Source: JBCCEJ01 sp039030335
Lineage (GTDB): Bacteria; Pseudomonadota; Gammaproteobacteria; HK1
DNA length: 64,000 nt
Direction: 5' to 3'
NCBI GenBank assembly: GCA_039030335.1
Contig: JBCCEJ010000002.1
Span: 62,001-126,000, forward strand
The notes under the pieces were generated by a model. The model searched no databases. It was not told the DNA's origin and saw nothing but the letters and a program-made list of their open reading frames with translations. Made by a program: the position numbers and the translations under genes. Of this stretch, positions 42,254-52,200 are shown piece by piece. Position 1 is the stretch's first letter. Each line of letters starts with the position of its first letter.

Positions 42254-44044
42254 CTAGAGCTTCAGCGCATCCGGGTAAGTACAGCGCACGGCGACCACGG
42301 CCTGACGCCCCGAGCGGGTGATCGCGAGTGCCCGGGCAAAGGCATCGTGCAGGGCTTCCGGTTTCTCCACGGTTTCGCCGTGCCCGCCGAAAGCCTTCAC
42401 GAAATGCGTGTAGTCGGGTGCCGGCTCCAGCGAGGTGAGCGGCATCACGTCAGTTTGAGCAGCAGCCCCTTGCGGATAAACGGCGATGGTCGATCGACGT
42501 ACCGCGTTCCAGACCCGGTTGTCCGCGATAACGGTCAGCAATCCGAGACCGAGCGATGCCGCCGCATGATGGCAGGCACCAGGGTTCGAGAACGTGTAAG
42601 AACCGTCGCCCGTCGCCCAGACCACCGTGCGTTCGGGACAGGCGAGCTTGGCACCGAGCGCCGTCCCGCCAGCCCAGCCAAGTCCTCCGGAGGTGGGCAA
42701 GCCGAAGAATCCGTCGGCCCGCGTGATGTCCAGCACTCCCGGCGCGAGCCCGAGTTCGTTGACGATAACCGCGTCGTCGCCAACCACCTCGCTGAGTGCG
42801 CGGGTCATGAACTCGGGCGAAATCGGTTCACCGGGTGCCAGTTTGCCAGCGCCCGCGAGTTCTTCCTCGCGTCGGCGGGCAAGACGCGTCGTGAGCGCCA
42901 CCCGGCGCGCCACGGTGGCACCGCGCGTGGCGTGATCGGTCGCAGCAAGTTCTGCATCCAGCGCTGCGACGAAGCTTGCCGCGGTCGCCGTCACAGCCAG
43001 ATCGGCCGGGAAGGAGCGTACCGGCAAACCCGAGTACATCGGATCGGCGGCAACCTGCACGATGCGCGCGCCTTCCGCTACCGGCATGCGCCCGGGCATC
43101 CAGGGCACCATGGCATCGAGTACCAGCACCAGATCGGCGTCAGCGAGGTGCGGCCGTGGCGTTTCGCCAGCGTACATTGGATGTCGGGTGGAGATAGCCG
43201 GGCTCGTGCGCCAGAACTGTGCGACTGGGATCGCGGCCCGTTCCGCGAACGGACCGAGCACGTCGAACAGGGCTTGGTTGCCGTCGGATGTGATGACGAG
43301 CGGGCGTTCAGCCGCTTCGAGCCATGCGCGTACCTGGGTGACGGCGGCCGGGTCGGGATGCGGTGATGACGGGACCGCCTGTGTGCTCTGCGCGGCGCAG
43401 TCGAAGCGCCCCGGCAAGCGCTCGGCCAGCACCTCGCGCGGCAAACTGAGGTATACCGGGCCTTTTGGGTCGGCCTGACTGATGGCGAGGGCCCGATCGA
43501 CCATGTCGACGACCTGCTCGCCGGCGCGAAGCTCGTTGTCCCACTTCACGAACTCGCGCAGGATGCCGCCCTGGTCAAACATTTCCTGGCCCCAGTGGAT
43601 CGGGGCATTGCGACTGCCGAGCCGCCCATCTTCGGTGATCGGTGTGCGCCCGGAGGCAAACATGACGGGCACGTTGCCGCGCGACGCGTTGATAATACCC
43701 ATCAGCCCGTTGGCTACCCCCACGTTCACATGCACCATCGCGCACTGCGGCTTGCCGGTCATCAGGTAGTAGCCGTGCGCCATCGCGACCGCGACGGTCT
43801 CGTGGATTATCTCGACCGCGCGCGGCATCGGCAGCGGATCGTCTTCCGCTGCGGCCATCGCTTCGATGATGGGTGCAAAGTCGGTGCCGGCATTGCCAAA
43901 TATCCAGTCGACTCCGCGGGACTTGAGCCCGTAGAGAAACGCCTCGGCGACGGAACGGGGGCTGCGGTGCATACGAATTCCCAAATCACGTTCAAATGTT
44001 CGGTAGCTTCGCCAGTCTAAGCGCTCGACTGCTGCGGCGCTCAT
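42254..44044 (-). CDS. Thiamine-diphosphate-dependent enzyme (acetolactate synthase/decarboxylase superfamily)
   Basis: A 596-residue ThDP enzyme. The N-terminal PYR domain has FGNAGTDFAPIIEAM and the activating Glu in VEIIHETVAVAMAHGYY near residue 110; the central domain has VLVLDAMVPWMPGR; the C-terminal PP domain has the ThDP/Mg motif from WATGDGSYTFSNPGAC to IADNRVWNAVRR. It resembles acetolactate synthase-like and benzoylformate decarboxylase-like proteins without matching a specific one. ATG 44042-44044 precedes family similarity; a later ATG at 43972 is possible. It is divergent from the phosphodiesterase with a 71-base shared leader. Confidence 0.9.
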   Translation of the reverse strand: MSAAAVERLDWRSYRTFERDLGIRMHRSPRSVAEAFLYGLKSRGVDWIFGNAGTDFAPIIEAMAAAEDDPLPMPRAVEIIHETVAVAMAHGYYLMTGKPQCAMVHVNVGVANGLMGIINASRGNVPVMFASGRTPITEDGRLGSRNAPIHWGQEMFDQGGILREFVKWDNELRAGEQVVDMVDRALAISQADPKGPVYLSLPREVLAERLPGRFDCAAQSTQAVPSSPHPDPAAVTQVRAWLEAAERPLVITSDGNQALFDVLGPFAERAAIPVAQFWRTSPAISTRHPMYAGETPRPHLADADLVLVLDAMVPWMPGRMPVAEGARIVQVAADPMYSGLPVRSFPADLAVTATAASFVAALDAELAATDHATRGATVARRVALTTRLARRREEELAGAGKLAPGEPISPEFMTRALSEVVGDDAVIVNELGLAPGVLDITRADGFFGLPTSGGLGWAGGTALGAKLACPERTVVWATGDGSYTFSNPGACHHAAASLGLGLLTVIADNRVWNAVRRSTIAVYPQGAAAQTDVMPLTSLEPAPDYTHFVKAFGGHGETVEKPEALHDAFARALAITRSGRQAVVAVRCTYPDALKL

Positions 44045-44115
44045 GTGAATTGCTCTGACGGGCGGCGGCGGAGTCCGGACCCCAGGATGGTCTCTCAGGC
44101 AGGAGATTTGACGAT

Positions 44116-45291
44116 ATGCGGTATCTCGGCATTCTCGCGGCGCTGGCGCTGGCGCTGGCGCTGGCGCTGCCAACGTCGGTGACGGCGACGGGACTAAAGC
44201 CGGATGAGCGAACCCTCTACCTGCTGGACGCCATGTCGGACAGCCCGCTCAAACGCACGCTCGACGCCTGTAGAGACGCGCGCATGACGCCGCGCAATTT
44301 TTCGATAAGCCACCGCGGCGCGCCTGCCAGGTACGCCGAGCACACGGCTGCGTCCTACCGCGCGGGCGCCGCACAGGGTGCGGGTATCGTTGAGTGCGAT
44401 GTCACGTTCACGCGCGATAAGGCGCTCGTGTGCCGGCACGCGCAAGACGACCTTGCGAGGACCACGAACGTACTCGAAACGCCGTTTGCGCAGCGCTGCG
44501 CAAGTCGTCCATCCGGCGCGTCCTGGGAAGCCCCGGGTACAGCCCGGTGCAGCACGGCGGACCTGACTTTGAAGGAATTATTGAGCCTCGAAGCAAGAAT
44601 GGACTCGCGGGGCCAACATCCGGCGCTGGCGCCGGCGGCCGGTACGCGCGTGATGACGCATCGCGACGCGATTCGTCTGATCGATGAACTGGGCCGGGAT
44701 TTCACGCCGGAACTCAAACGGCCGAGCGTCCCAATGCCGTTCGACGGCTTGACCCTGGCCGGCTATGCGCAAGCGCTGATCGACGACTACAAGGCGCTCG
44801 GCATTTCGCCGGAACGGGTCTGGCCGCAATCCTTCCGCCTCGCTGACGTGCGCTACTGGATCGCCGAAGAGCCCGACTTCGGTCGTCAGGCGATCTATCT
44901 GGACGGTCGCTACCGGAACTCCGACTTCAATGCGGGGCGCCCGGATCGACTCACTCCTAGCATGGCGGCGCTGAAGGCAGAAGGTGTCAACTTTCTCGCG
45001 CCGCCGCTGTGGGTTCTGCTGACGCTGGAGGCAGATCGCATCGTCCCGTCCGCGTACGCGCGCGCCGCGAAGGATGCTGGCCTCGAACTTGTCGCATGGA
45101 CGATGGAGCGGTCGGGACCACTCGGGCGAGGCGGCGGCTGGTACTTTCAGAGCGTTCGCGATGCCATCCGTTCAGACGGCCAGTTCTTCGAGGTGCTGCA
45201 CGTGCTGGCGAAAGACGTCGGCGTGCGCGGCGTATTCTCCGACTGGCCGGCGCCCGTCACGTTCTATGCGAACTGCATGGGTTTACCGTAG
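44116..45291 (+). CDS. Glycerophosphodiester phosphodiesterase, secreted
   Basis: A 391-residue GDPD family enzyme. Signal peptide RYLGILAALALALALALP ends near TSVTATG. Catalytic residues: HRG in FSISHRGAPARYAEHTAAS (with Glu), ECDVT in GIVECDVTFTRDKALVCRHA (Glu and Asp metal ligands, then the second His). Later GLELVAWTMERS fits the C-terminal barrel. It would cleave glycerophosphodiesters to glycerol-3-phosphate and an alcohol in the periplasm. AGGAG lies about 10 bases before the ATG. It is convergent with the 2OG oxygenase. Confidence 0.92.
   Translation: MRYLGILAALALALALALPTSVTATGLKPDERTLYLLDAMSDSPLKRTLDACRDARMTPRNFSISHRGAPARYAEHTAASYRAGAAQGAGIVECDVTFTRDKALVCRHAQDDLARTTNVLETPFAQRCASRPSGASWEAPGTARCSTADLTLKELLSLEARMDSRGQHPALAPAAGTRVMTHRDAIRLIDELGRDFTPELKRPSVPMPFDGLTLAGYAQALIDDYKALGISPERVWPQSFRLADVRYWIAEEPDFGRQAIYLDGRYRNSDFNAGRPDRLTPSMAALKAEGVNFLAPPLWVLLTLEADRIVPSAYARAAKDAGLELVAWTMERSGPLGRGGGWYFQSVRDAIRSDGQFFEVLHVLAKDVGVRGVFSDWPAPVTFYANCMGLP
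44141..44169 (+). repeat. In-frame CGCTGG hexamer repeat in the signal peptide
   Basis: CGCTGG occurs four times in a row (44141-44164) plus a partial fifth, CGCTG (44165-44169). In frame it encodes alternating Ala-Leu, forming the hydrophobic core of the signal peptide, so slippage would change core length by two residues without frameshift. Confidence 0.9.
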
Positions 45292-45311
45292 CGGCCGGCG
45301 CAACGCGGTGG

Positions 45312-46355
45312 TTATCGGTCCTGATAGCGATTCGGCATTTTGGCGCGATCGTGCCCTTTCTGGTGAGCGTAGTTGGCCCGGAAGAACTCCATGATGAGGT
45401 CGGCGTAGAGCGCCGTCGGGTAGGCGGCGGGCTTGCTTTCGCTGACGCAGGAAGGCAGCGGCGCGAGTTGTCGGTAAGGATTCGGGCTGTGGAAGTAGGC
45501 GAGCGCGTAACGATCGCGCGAGCCTTCCACGACGACACCATGCGGCGTCGACAAGAACCGGTCGTTCGACAGACGGCGCATGATATTGCCCAGATTGACG
45601 AGAAACGTGCCGGGGATGAGCGGCGGTTTTACCCATCCGCCGTCGGGCAGCCGCACACCCAGACCCGGAACCTCGGTTCGCGCGAGTATTGTGATAAAGC
45701 TGTTGTCCGTATGCGGGCCCTGACCGAAAGCGTTGTCTGCGCCGGAGGTCGGCGGGTAGTGGAGCATGCGCAGCGTGGCGTGATTCTCGTCGGAAAAGAG
45801 TGAGTCGAAAGTGTTCGACGGCATGTCCAGCGCGGTGGCAAAGACCGGCAGCAGCCGCTGTCCGAGCTTATTCAGCGCAGCGAAATACGCCATGACCTGA
45901 CGCCTGAACCCGGGCATCTGGTCGGGCCACTGATTGCGCCCGCGCAAAGGTTTTCCTGCCATGACATCAGGATGATCCGCGGCCCGGTCGTGCGTCACGA
46001 AAAACGATTCGTTTTCGTTCGGTCGCGTTGCCGCGTGCACGGTTGAATGCCTTTGCGTGCTGGCGTTCATGGCGAGGTAGCCGACGTTGTAGGCGTCCAG
46101 GCTGAGCGCCTGCTTGCGGGCCAGCGGCAACGCATGAAAGGTCCGGCTGGCCTCGAACGTATCGTCGATGAGTTGTTGTTCCACGCCGTGCCCGCGCAGA
46201 TAGAAAAAACCGATGCGCTCGCATGCTTCGCGGACCGTTTCGGCGAGCGGCGCGAGCGCCTTGTCGTCACCGTCCAGATAAGCGCCGAAATCGATGACGG
46301 GGATCTGGTTCACCGCTTCCGGGCTGGTGGCGGCTTGGGCGTCGAACAGGCTCAT
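45312..46355 (-). CDS. Isopenicillin-N-synthase-like 2-oxoglutarate/Fe(II) oxygenase
   Basis: A 347-residue plant/bacterial 2OG oxygenase of the IPNS fold. N-terminal NQIPVIDFGAYLDGDDKA and GFFYLRGHGVEQQLID are typical. The iron HxD is in GPHTDNSFITIL near residue 220, the distal His in STPHGVVVEG near 277. The 2OG carboxylate motif RxS appears as DRYALAYFHSP, with Ala in place of Ser, which might alter cosubstrate binding. ATG with GAGG upstream. It follows the methyltransferase by 9 bases on the minus strand, so the two are probably one operon. Confidence 0.9.
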   Translation of the reverse strand: MSLFDAQAATSPEAVNQIPVIDFGAYLDGDDKALAPLAETVREACERIGFFYLRGHGVEQQLIDDTFEASRTFHALPLARKQALSLDAYNVGYLAMNASTQRHSTVHAATRPNENESFFVTHDRAADHPDVMAGKPLRGRNQWPDQMPGFRRQVMAYFAALNKLGQRLLPVFATALDMPSNTFDSLFSDENHATLRMLHYPPTSGADNAFGQGPHTDNSFITILARTEVPGLGVRLPDGGWVKPPLIPGTFLVNLGNIMRRLSNDRFLSTPHGVVVEGSRDRYALAYFHSPNPYRQLAPLPSCVSESKPAAYPTALYADLIMEFFRANYAHQKGHDRAKMPNRYQDR

Positions 46356-46364
46356 GACGTTACC

Positions 46365-47192
46365 TCATTGCCGGGTCGCGATGATTTCGACCGGCGCGAT
46401 GATGCCCTGCATGACACCGTAAACCATATTGCCGAGTCGTGTACCGGCCTCCGGCCCGAGTACGAGCTGCAGCCCGAGTGCCGGCGGTCCGCCGGCCTCG
46501 GCCGCGGCGGCCCGCGTAGCAGCGAAGAACTCGCGCGCGAAATCGCGACGGTTGACCGGCTTCAGGGTTTCAAAGTCAGCCGTCCGTAGCGCCTCCACAT
46601 ACTGGTCGGGCGTTGCGACAAAGCTGGTCTCCGGCGATCGCGACCACGGCGCCGGATAGCAGATTTCGCCGCTCCCTACTCGCATGATGTCGTAAATACC
46701 GAAGCGCGCTCCGGGCCGCAAAACGCGCGCGACTTCGACCAGGAGCGATGCCTTATCGGCGATGTTCATTCCGACGTGAAACATGTAGGCGCCGTTGAAT
46801 GAACCGTCCGGAAACGGCAGCTGCATCGCGTCCTGATGCATCAGCGTGACCTGACCTTGAAGCCCGACCCAGCGAGTCAGAGTCGTGCCCGCGTCGACGA
46901 ATTCGGGCGTCAGGTCGACGCCAGTGACCCGCGCGCCGGCGGCTTGCGCAAAATACCGGGCGGGGCCGCCCAGCCCGCACCCGACATCCACTACCTCGGA
47001 GCCGGCATCGAAGGCGAGCTGCTCTTGCATGCGCACCGTGGCTGCACGTGCGCCGATATGAAATTCATCCAGCGCGCCCAGGTCGTCGATGGTGAGCGTT
47101 TCCGGCCGCTTGCCGGTGCTCGCCACGGCCCGCTCGATTTGGGCCATCAAATCGCCGCGCGCATAGTGTGCGACCGTTGATTCTGTCGTCAT
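46365..47192 (-). CDS. SAM-dependent methyltransferase
   Basis: A 275-residue class I methyltransferase similar to the UbiE/sarcosine-dimethylglycine methyltransferase group. Motif I is SEVVDVGCGLGGPARYFA near residues 65-82, followed by VTGVDLTPEFVDAGTTLTRWVGLQ, LMHQDAMQLPFPDGSFNGAYM and EVARVLRPGARFGIYDIMR. ATG 47190-47192 has GGGAGTGAGG upstream; the further open frame is not family-like. It is divergent from the FAD oxidoreductase and upstream of the 2OG oxygenase. Confidence 0.9.
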   Translation of the reverse strand: MTTESTVAHYARGDLMAQIERAVASTGKRPETLTIDDLGALDEFHIGARAATVRMQEQLAFDAGSEVVDVGCGLGGPARYFAQAAGARVTGVDLTPEFVDAGTTLTRWVGLQGQVTLMHQDAMQLPFPDGSFNGAYMFHVGMNIADKASLLVEVARVLRPGARFGIYDIMRVGSGEICYPAPWSRSPETSFVATPDQYVEALRTADFETLKPVNRRDFAREFFAATRAAAAEAGGPPALGLQLVLGPEAGTRLGNMVYGVMQGIIAPVEIIATRQ

Positions 47193-47297
47193 TGCCTCAC
47201 TCCCGGCTCTGGACGTGCGGACCGCCTGCCGGTCGGTTGCAAAGTAGCGGTGTAAACACTCCGCAGGATCGCTCGACCTCAAGAGTTCCAGGTCAGA

Positions 47298-47306
47298 TGC
47301 TACACT
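47298..47306 (+). promoter_or_regulatory. Candidate extended -10 for the FAD oxidoreductase gene
   Basis: TGCTACACT gives an extended -10 (TGn plus TACACT, 4 of 6 to consensus) about 126 bases before the GTG start. No good -35 is seen at 17 bases. Confidence 0.3.
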
Positions 47307-47431
47307 GGCGGCAGATCGGGCACATCGTGGCAGCTGCCGTGATGTGAGTGCGAAGCGGCAAGAGAACAATTCTGGCGCTGAAGCCAGAGCACCGGCGCCG
47401 CGTTCGCACAGACTTTGGAGGGAAAATTGTC

Positions 47432-49156
47432 GTGCAGCGCACAGAGAACGCGCCGTCGGTCGTCGTTGTGGGCGGCGGTATCGCGGGCCTCAGTGCAGCG
47501 TTGAGACTGGCCGAACGCGGATACCGCGTCGCGGTTTACGAATCTTCTGAACGCTGTGGCGGCAACCTGTCGTCAACGATGGTCTCGGGCCGTGAGTTCG
47601 ATGTCTATCCCCACATGTTCAGTCCTGGCTACGCCAATTTCTGGGGGTTGGTCGAGCACGATCTCGGGCTTGCGCGCAGGCGGCACTTCGCCGCGCGTAC
47701 GTCCGTAAAATTCCTGTATCTCGATACGCACGGCTACAAGGCTTTGACCAATGCCAGCAGCCCGAAGCTCGCGATGCAAAATCTGTTCTCCGGTGTCGAG
47801 CCGCCGCCCGATATGTACCTGTTCGGCTATGGTTGGATCGACCTCGCATCGCGCGAGTTCAGCAACACCTTGCTGGACCGTTTCAGCGTCAACGGCTTTT
47901 TGAGTACCCGGCCCTACGCGACGTTGGCAAGCGCCGAGCTAAACGATCGCTACATCATGCAGGTGTGGTCGGCGTACTCGGACCAGACATCCGCCTCAGC
48001 GTATCGGGACTACCTGCGTTACAACGTGTTGAAGCGCCAGGAAACGCCGATGCTGTGGCTGTTGCAAGGTCCGCTACAGTCGACGCTGATAGCGCCGCTT
48101 GTCGAGAGGCTGCGCTCGTTCGGTGCGACCGTGGAAAACAACCAACGTGCGCTGGGTATCAGCGCGGCCGATGACGGTGAGGTCAGCGTCCGATTGTCCG
48201 GCCCGTCTGGCGAGCGCCTCGTGACGAGTGACTACGCCGTGCTCGCCGTGCCACCCGATGCTCTGACCGTACTGGCCGCAACGGCGGCCGCCGAAGGCAG
48301 GCCAACCCTGGTTTCCGCGGTACCCGAACTTACCGAAACTGCGCGGCTGCGCGCGGAACCAATTCCGGTGACGTACCTGCGGTTCAAGCGCAATCTGGCC
48401 GACCTGCCGGTAGAAAACGTCGGGCTTGAAGGCACGCGCGAAGATCTGACCTTTCTGGATCTGACGCCGCTCTGGCGCGCGGCCGGCGATCAGGAAGACG
48501 GCACGTTGCTCGCGCTCGCATCGTCGAATTTCCGGGCCTACCCGGCGGGTCAGCCCGATGGCGATACGGCGTTCGAGATGGTGCTGCGGCTGCACGAGTA
48601 CCTGCCGCAGTTCGAAACCGGAGCCTACTGGGGCGACCCGCAGAGCGACATCGACTGGCAGCGGTCGTTTTACACGAGTAACGATGACCACAAGCTCTTC
48701 ATCGATTCGGTAGGGAGTGAAGCGTGGCGTCCTGAAGGACACTACGCCGCGCTTCCGCGCGTCCTGCTGGCGGGGGACTTCGTGCAGACCGCTGATGACA
48801 TGAGCACGGTCGAAGGGGCGATACGCAGTGGCGTCCGGGCGGCCGCCGCCGTCTGGCAGGCGGAACCACTCGGTAGCGCCGTGCCGCTCCTCGAGCCGGA
48901 GGTTCCGACGCAGCAGGAACTGCTGATGGCGAAGCTCGCCGGGATGCCGGCCGCTTATTGCGCCAAGTGGCTGGCCGAAGCGGGGTCACTGAGAGAAGAC
49001 CCCAGCGCCGGTCACGCCTTGAAGTTCGCCGCCGGGATGGCGAGCGTAGCCTTCGGAATGGCTGCTGACTGGATGGAGACGTCAGCGGCGCTCGTCGACA
49101 GCGGTGCCGCCAGGCGCCGCGCGGGGCGCGCCAGCCGTATGCACAACTACCCCTGA
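47432..49156 (+). CDS. FAD-dependent oxidoreductase of the amine oxidase/phytoene desaturase type
   Basis: A 574-residue flavoprotein. GxGxxG is VVVGGGIAGLSAALRLAERG near residues 9-28, followed by the VYESSERCGGNLSS motif; the C-terminal FAD-contacting segment is VLLAGDFVQTADDMSTVEGAIRSG near residues 445-468. This layout matches NAD(P)-binding Rossmann amine oxidase/desaturase proteins, including hydroxysqualene dehydroxylase-like members, but I do not assign a substrate. GTG 47432-47434 has GGAGGG 9 bases upstream. The C-terminus extends ~90 residues past the FAD motif and is Ala-rich. A methyltransferase is divergent and the cyclase gene follows after 54 bases. Confidence 0.85.
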   Translation: MQRTENAPSVVVVGGGIAGLSAALRLAERGYRVAVYESSERCGGNLSSTMVSGREFDVYPHMFSPGYANFWGLVEHDLGLARRRHFAARTSVKFLYLDTHGYKALTNASSPKLAMQNLFSGVEPPPDMYLFGYGWIDLASREFSNTLLDRFSVNGFLSTRPYATLASAELNDRYIMQVWSAYSDQTSASAYRDYLRYNVLKRQETPMLWLLQGPLQSTLIAPLVERLRSFGATVENNQRALGISAADDGEVSVRLSGPSGERLVTSDYAVLAVPPDALTVLAATAAAEGRPTLVSAVPELTETARLRAEPIPVTYLRFKRNLADLPVENVGLEGTREDLTFLDLTPLWRAAGDQEDGTLLALASSNFRAYPAGQPDGDTAFEMVLRLHEYLPQFETGAYWGDPQSDIDWQRSFYTSNDDHKLFIDSVGSEAWRPEGHYAALPRVLLAGDFVQTADDMSTVEGAIRSGVRAAAAVWQAEPLGSAVPLLEPEVPTQQELLMAKLAGMPAAYCAKWLAEAGSLREDPSAGHALKFAAGMASVAFGMAADWMETSAALVDSGAARRRAGRASRMHNYP

Positions 49157-49210
49157 TGTCGCCGCTGGCGGTAAAGCCGGCCGGGGCGCATTGCGGATGA
49201 GTCGCGGCTG

Positions 49211-52200
49211 ATGGCAGGGCAACAGCAACTTCAAGCCTTCCTGCTGGCGGCGGGCCTGGAGAAATACGCAACGACCTTCGCGCGCGAGCAGCTCGATCTC
49301 GATCTGCTGGCGGAACTTACCAACGATGACTTTCGCGAACTCGGTGTGCCGATCGGCGATCGTAAGCGCCTCGCCAGGGCGCTCGCTGAACGGGGGGCCT
49401 CAACCGCTGAGGCGGGGCGCGACGACGGGGCGCCGGATCGCCGGCAGTTGACGGTCGTCTTCTGCGACATGGTCGGTTCCACCGACCTCGCCCGGACGCT
49501 GGATGTGGAGGACTGGCACGAAGTCCTGCGGCAGTTCCACACGGTGTGCCGAGACGCGATCGAGCGCAATGGCGGGTACCTGTCGCAATACCTGGGTGAT
49601 GGCGTGCTGGCTTACTTCGGCTATCCGAGTGCCAGCGAGACCGACACCGAGCGAGCCGTCTACTGTGCAGTCGAAGTCGTCAATCGGCTGAAGATGCAGG
49701 CGTTGCATGGCCGGACCTGCGAAACCCGCGTTGGGATCGCAACTGGGGTGGTGCTGGCAGGCGAGGTGATCGGCGAAGGCGACAGCCGCGAGCGCAGTGT
49801 AGTCGGTGAAACGCCCAACCTGGCGGCACGGCTCCAGGCCCTGGCCGGACCGGGCGATATCCTGATCTCCGACCGCTCACGCCAGAACCTGGGAGGCCTG
49901 TTTGACTGCGAGTGGCGTGGGGAACACGCGGTCAAGGGATTCCCGGAGCCGGTTGCGGTGTGGGCCGTAAGGCGCGCGTCGGAGGAAGTGCAGCGCTTTC
50001 GAGCCCGGCAGACCGGTCGGGAAATGTTGCCGCTACTCGGCCGCGACCAGGAACTCGAAAGAGTTGAAGCATGCTGGCTGCGGGCGCAACGGCCGGCCAA
50101 CGAGTTCCTGATGATCGAAGGCGAGGCCGGCATCGGCAAGTCGCGCCTGATCGAGGCCTTCGTGCAGCCGCTCGTGAGAGACGCGGTGCCCGTCGCGCGA
50201 TTGCAATGCGTTCCGCACGCGGACTCGACCGCGTTTTATCCTGCGCTCCAGTTTGTCGGTCGGAAGCTGAACCGTGCCGGCGTGACGCCGCCCGAGCAGG
50301 TGGAATTGCTGGAAGCGAGCTGCAAGTCAGACGTGCAAACCGCCGTGCTGGCCTCGTTGCTCGGGCTACCCGACCCCGTCGACGGGGGCGACGCTGCCCG
50401 AGCGCTGACGCCGGAGCAACGCCGCGCCTGCACCTTCGACGCACTCGTCGCTTGTCTTCAGTCGGAACTGCAGGGGAATGCTGGCGTGCTGATCTTCGAA
50501 GATCTGCACTGGGCCGACCCGTCGACGTTGCAACTCATCGCGCGGCTTGACGAGTCAACCCCGACCGGAAAGCTGGTCATCGGAACGTGCCGCCCGGAGT
50601 TCGAACACCCGTGGGCGCCCAATGATCGCAGATCATGGCTCAAGCTGAGGCGCCTCAACGAATTTGCCGCGCAGGCGCTGATAGCGCGGGCCCTGGAGGC
50701 GAGCGGCGTATCGGCGACGAGCATTCCGCACACGATGCTAGATGACGTGCTCGCGCACGGCGATGGGGTGCCGCTCTTCCTGGAAGAGATCACCCGCAAC
50801 GTGGCCAACGGCGCGCACGAGCGCCATGACGGAGCGCAGGACCGTGACGCCTTTGAGGTCCCCGGCACGCTGAAGGACTCACTGATGGGCCGGCTCGATC
50901 GGCTATTGCCCGTGCGATCCATTGCGCAGTCAGCGTCCGTGATCGGACGGCATTTCACCTACGACCTGCTGTTTGCAATCCTCGATCAGCCAGCGTCCGA
51001 GGTCGTCGATGCGCTGCGCGAGCTGGAACAGGCCGTGATCATTCACCTGGACGATCCGGCGACCCGGACGTACTCGTTTCACCATGCGCTGATTCGCGAT
51101 GTCGCGTACGAGAGCCTGCTGAAGCGTACACGCCAGCATCTGCATCAACGCGTGGGCAGCGCTCTAGAAGACCAGTTCCCGCACGTCATCGCCAGAGAGC
51201 CGCAGACAGCGGCTTATCATTTCTCGGAAGCGGAAGACCCAGACAACGCAGCCAGGTATTGGGAACTCGCGGGCGCCCAGGCGATGCGCCGTAGCGCCTA
51301 CCAGGAAGCCTCGGAGCAGTTCACACAGGCGTTGAAGCAACTCGACCGTTGCCCCTCGGGCGACGGGCGCAATAAACGTGAACTCGGTCTGCAAATAAGC
51401 GTTGGCAGCGCCTGGGTGGCGTTCAAGGGGTACAGCAGCGCGGAAGTCGAAGTTGCCTTTGACCGTGCCTCAGATCTGGTCAGGCAACACGGTTGGAGCG
51501 AAAACTGGATAACGGCAGCGATCGGCCGCCACGGCTTCTTCTTGCTGCGCGCCCGCTACGACGAAGCCTTGCGGCACAGCGATGAGCTTATCGCGAGTCT
51601 GCCGTTGGATAGTTCTCCACGCGACCGGTCGGTAGCGGCTTGTCTGGCTGGGGTTACGCGGACTTTCATGGCGCTGATACCCAGTGCCAGAGAGCAGTTT
51701 GATGCGGGCATTGCGCACTGGCGTGAAGTGCCCGACGACGAACCTGACCTCGCCTATCCGATGCATCCGAATCTCATCTGCCATGCATACGGAGCGCGGA
51801 TCTACTGGTTGCAGGGCCTTATGGATCGGGCGTTGGCCATGGCGGAGGAAGGGCTCACCTTCGCGCGCAGTAGAGGGTCCAACGTCGACGTCACGCAGGC
51901 TCTCGGCATGATGGCCGGCATCAGCCAGGCGCGTCGCGACGTCGAAGGCACGTACCGGTACGCCTGCGAAGCGATGGAGCTGTCGGGCACATTCGACATC
52001 TCCTACTGGAATTCGCACGCGCACATGCTGCGCGGATGGGCGGAGGCGACGCAGGGTGACGCAGATGGGGTTCAACGGATTCAGCGGGGTCTGGATGCGT
52101 ATCTGGCGGCAGGGTCGCGCCTGGGTCTGTCGTGGTTTGTCACGCTGTTGGCCGAGGCCGAGCTCGCGCATGGTAACGCCGATGCCGCGCTCGCGGCTGT

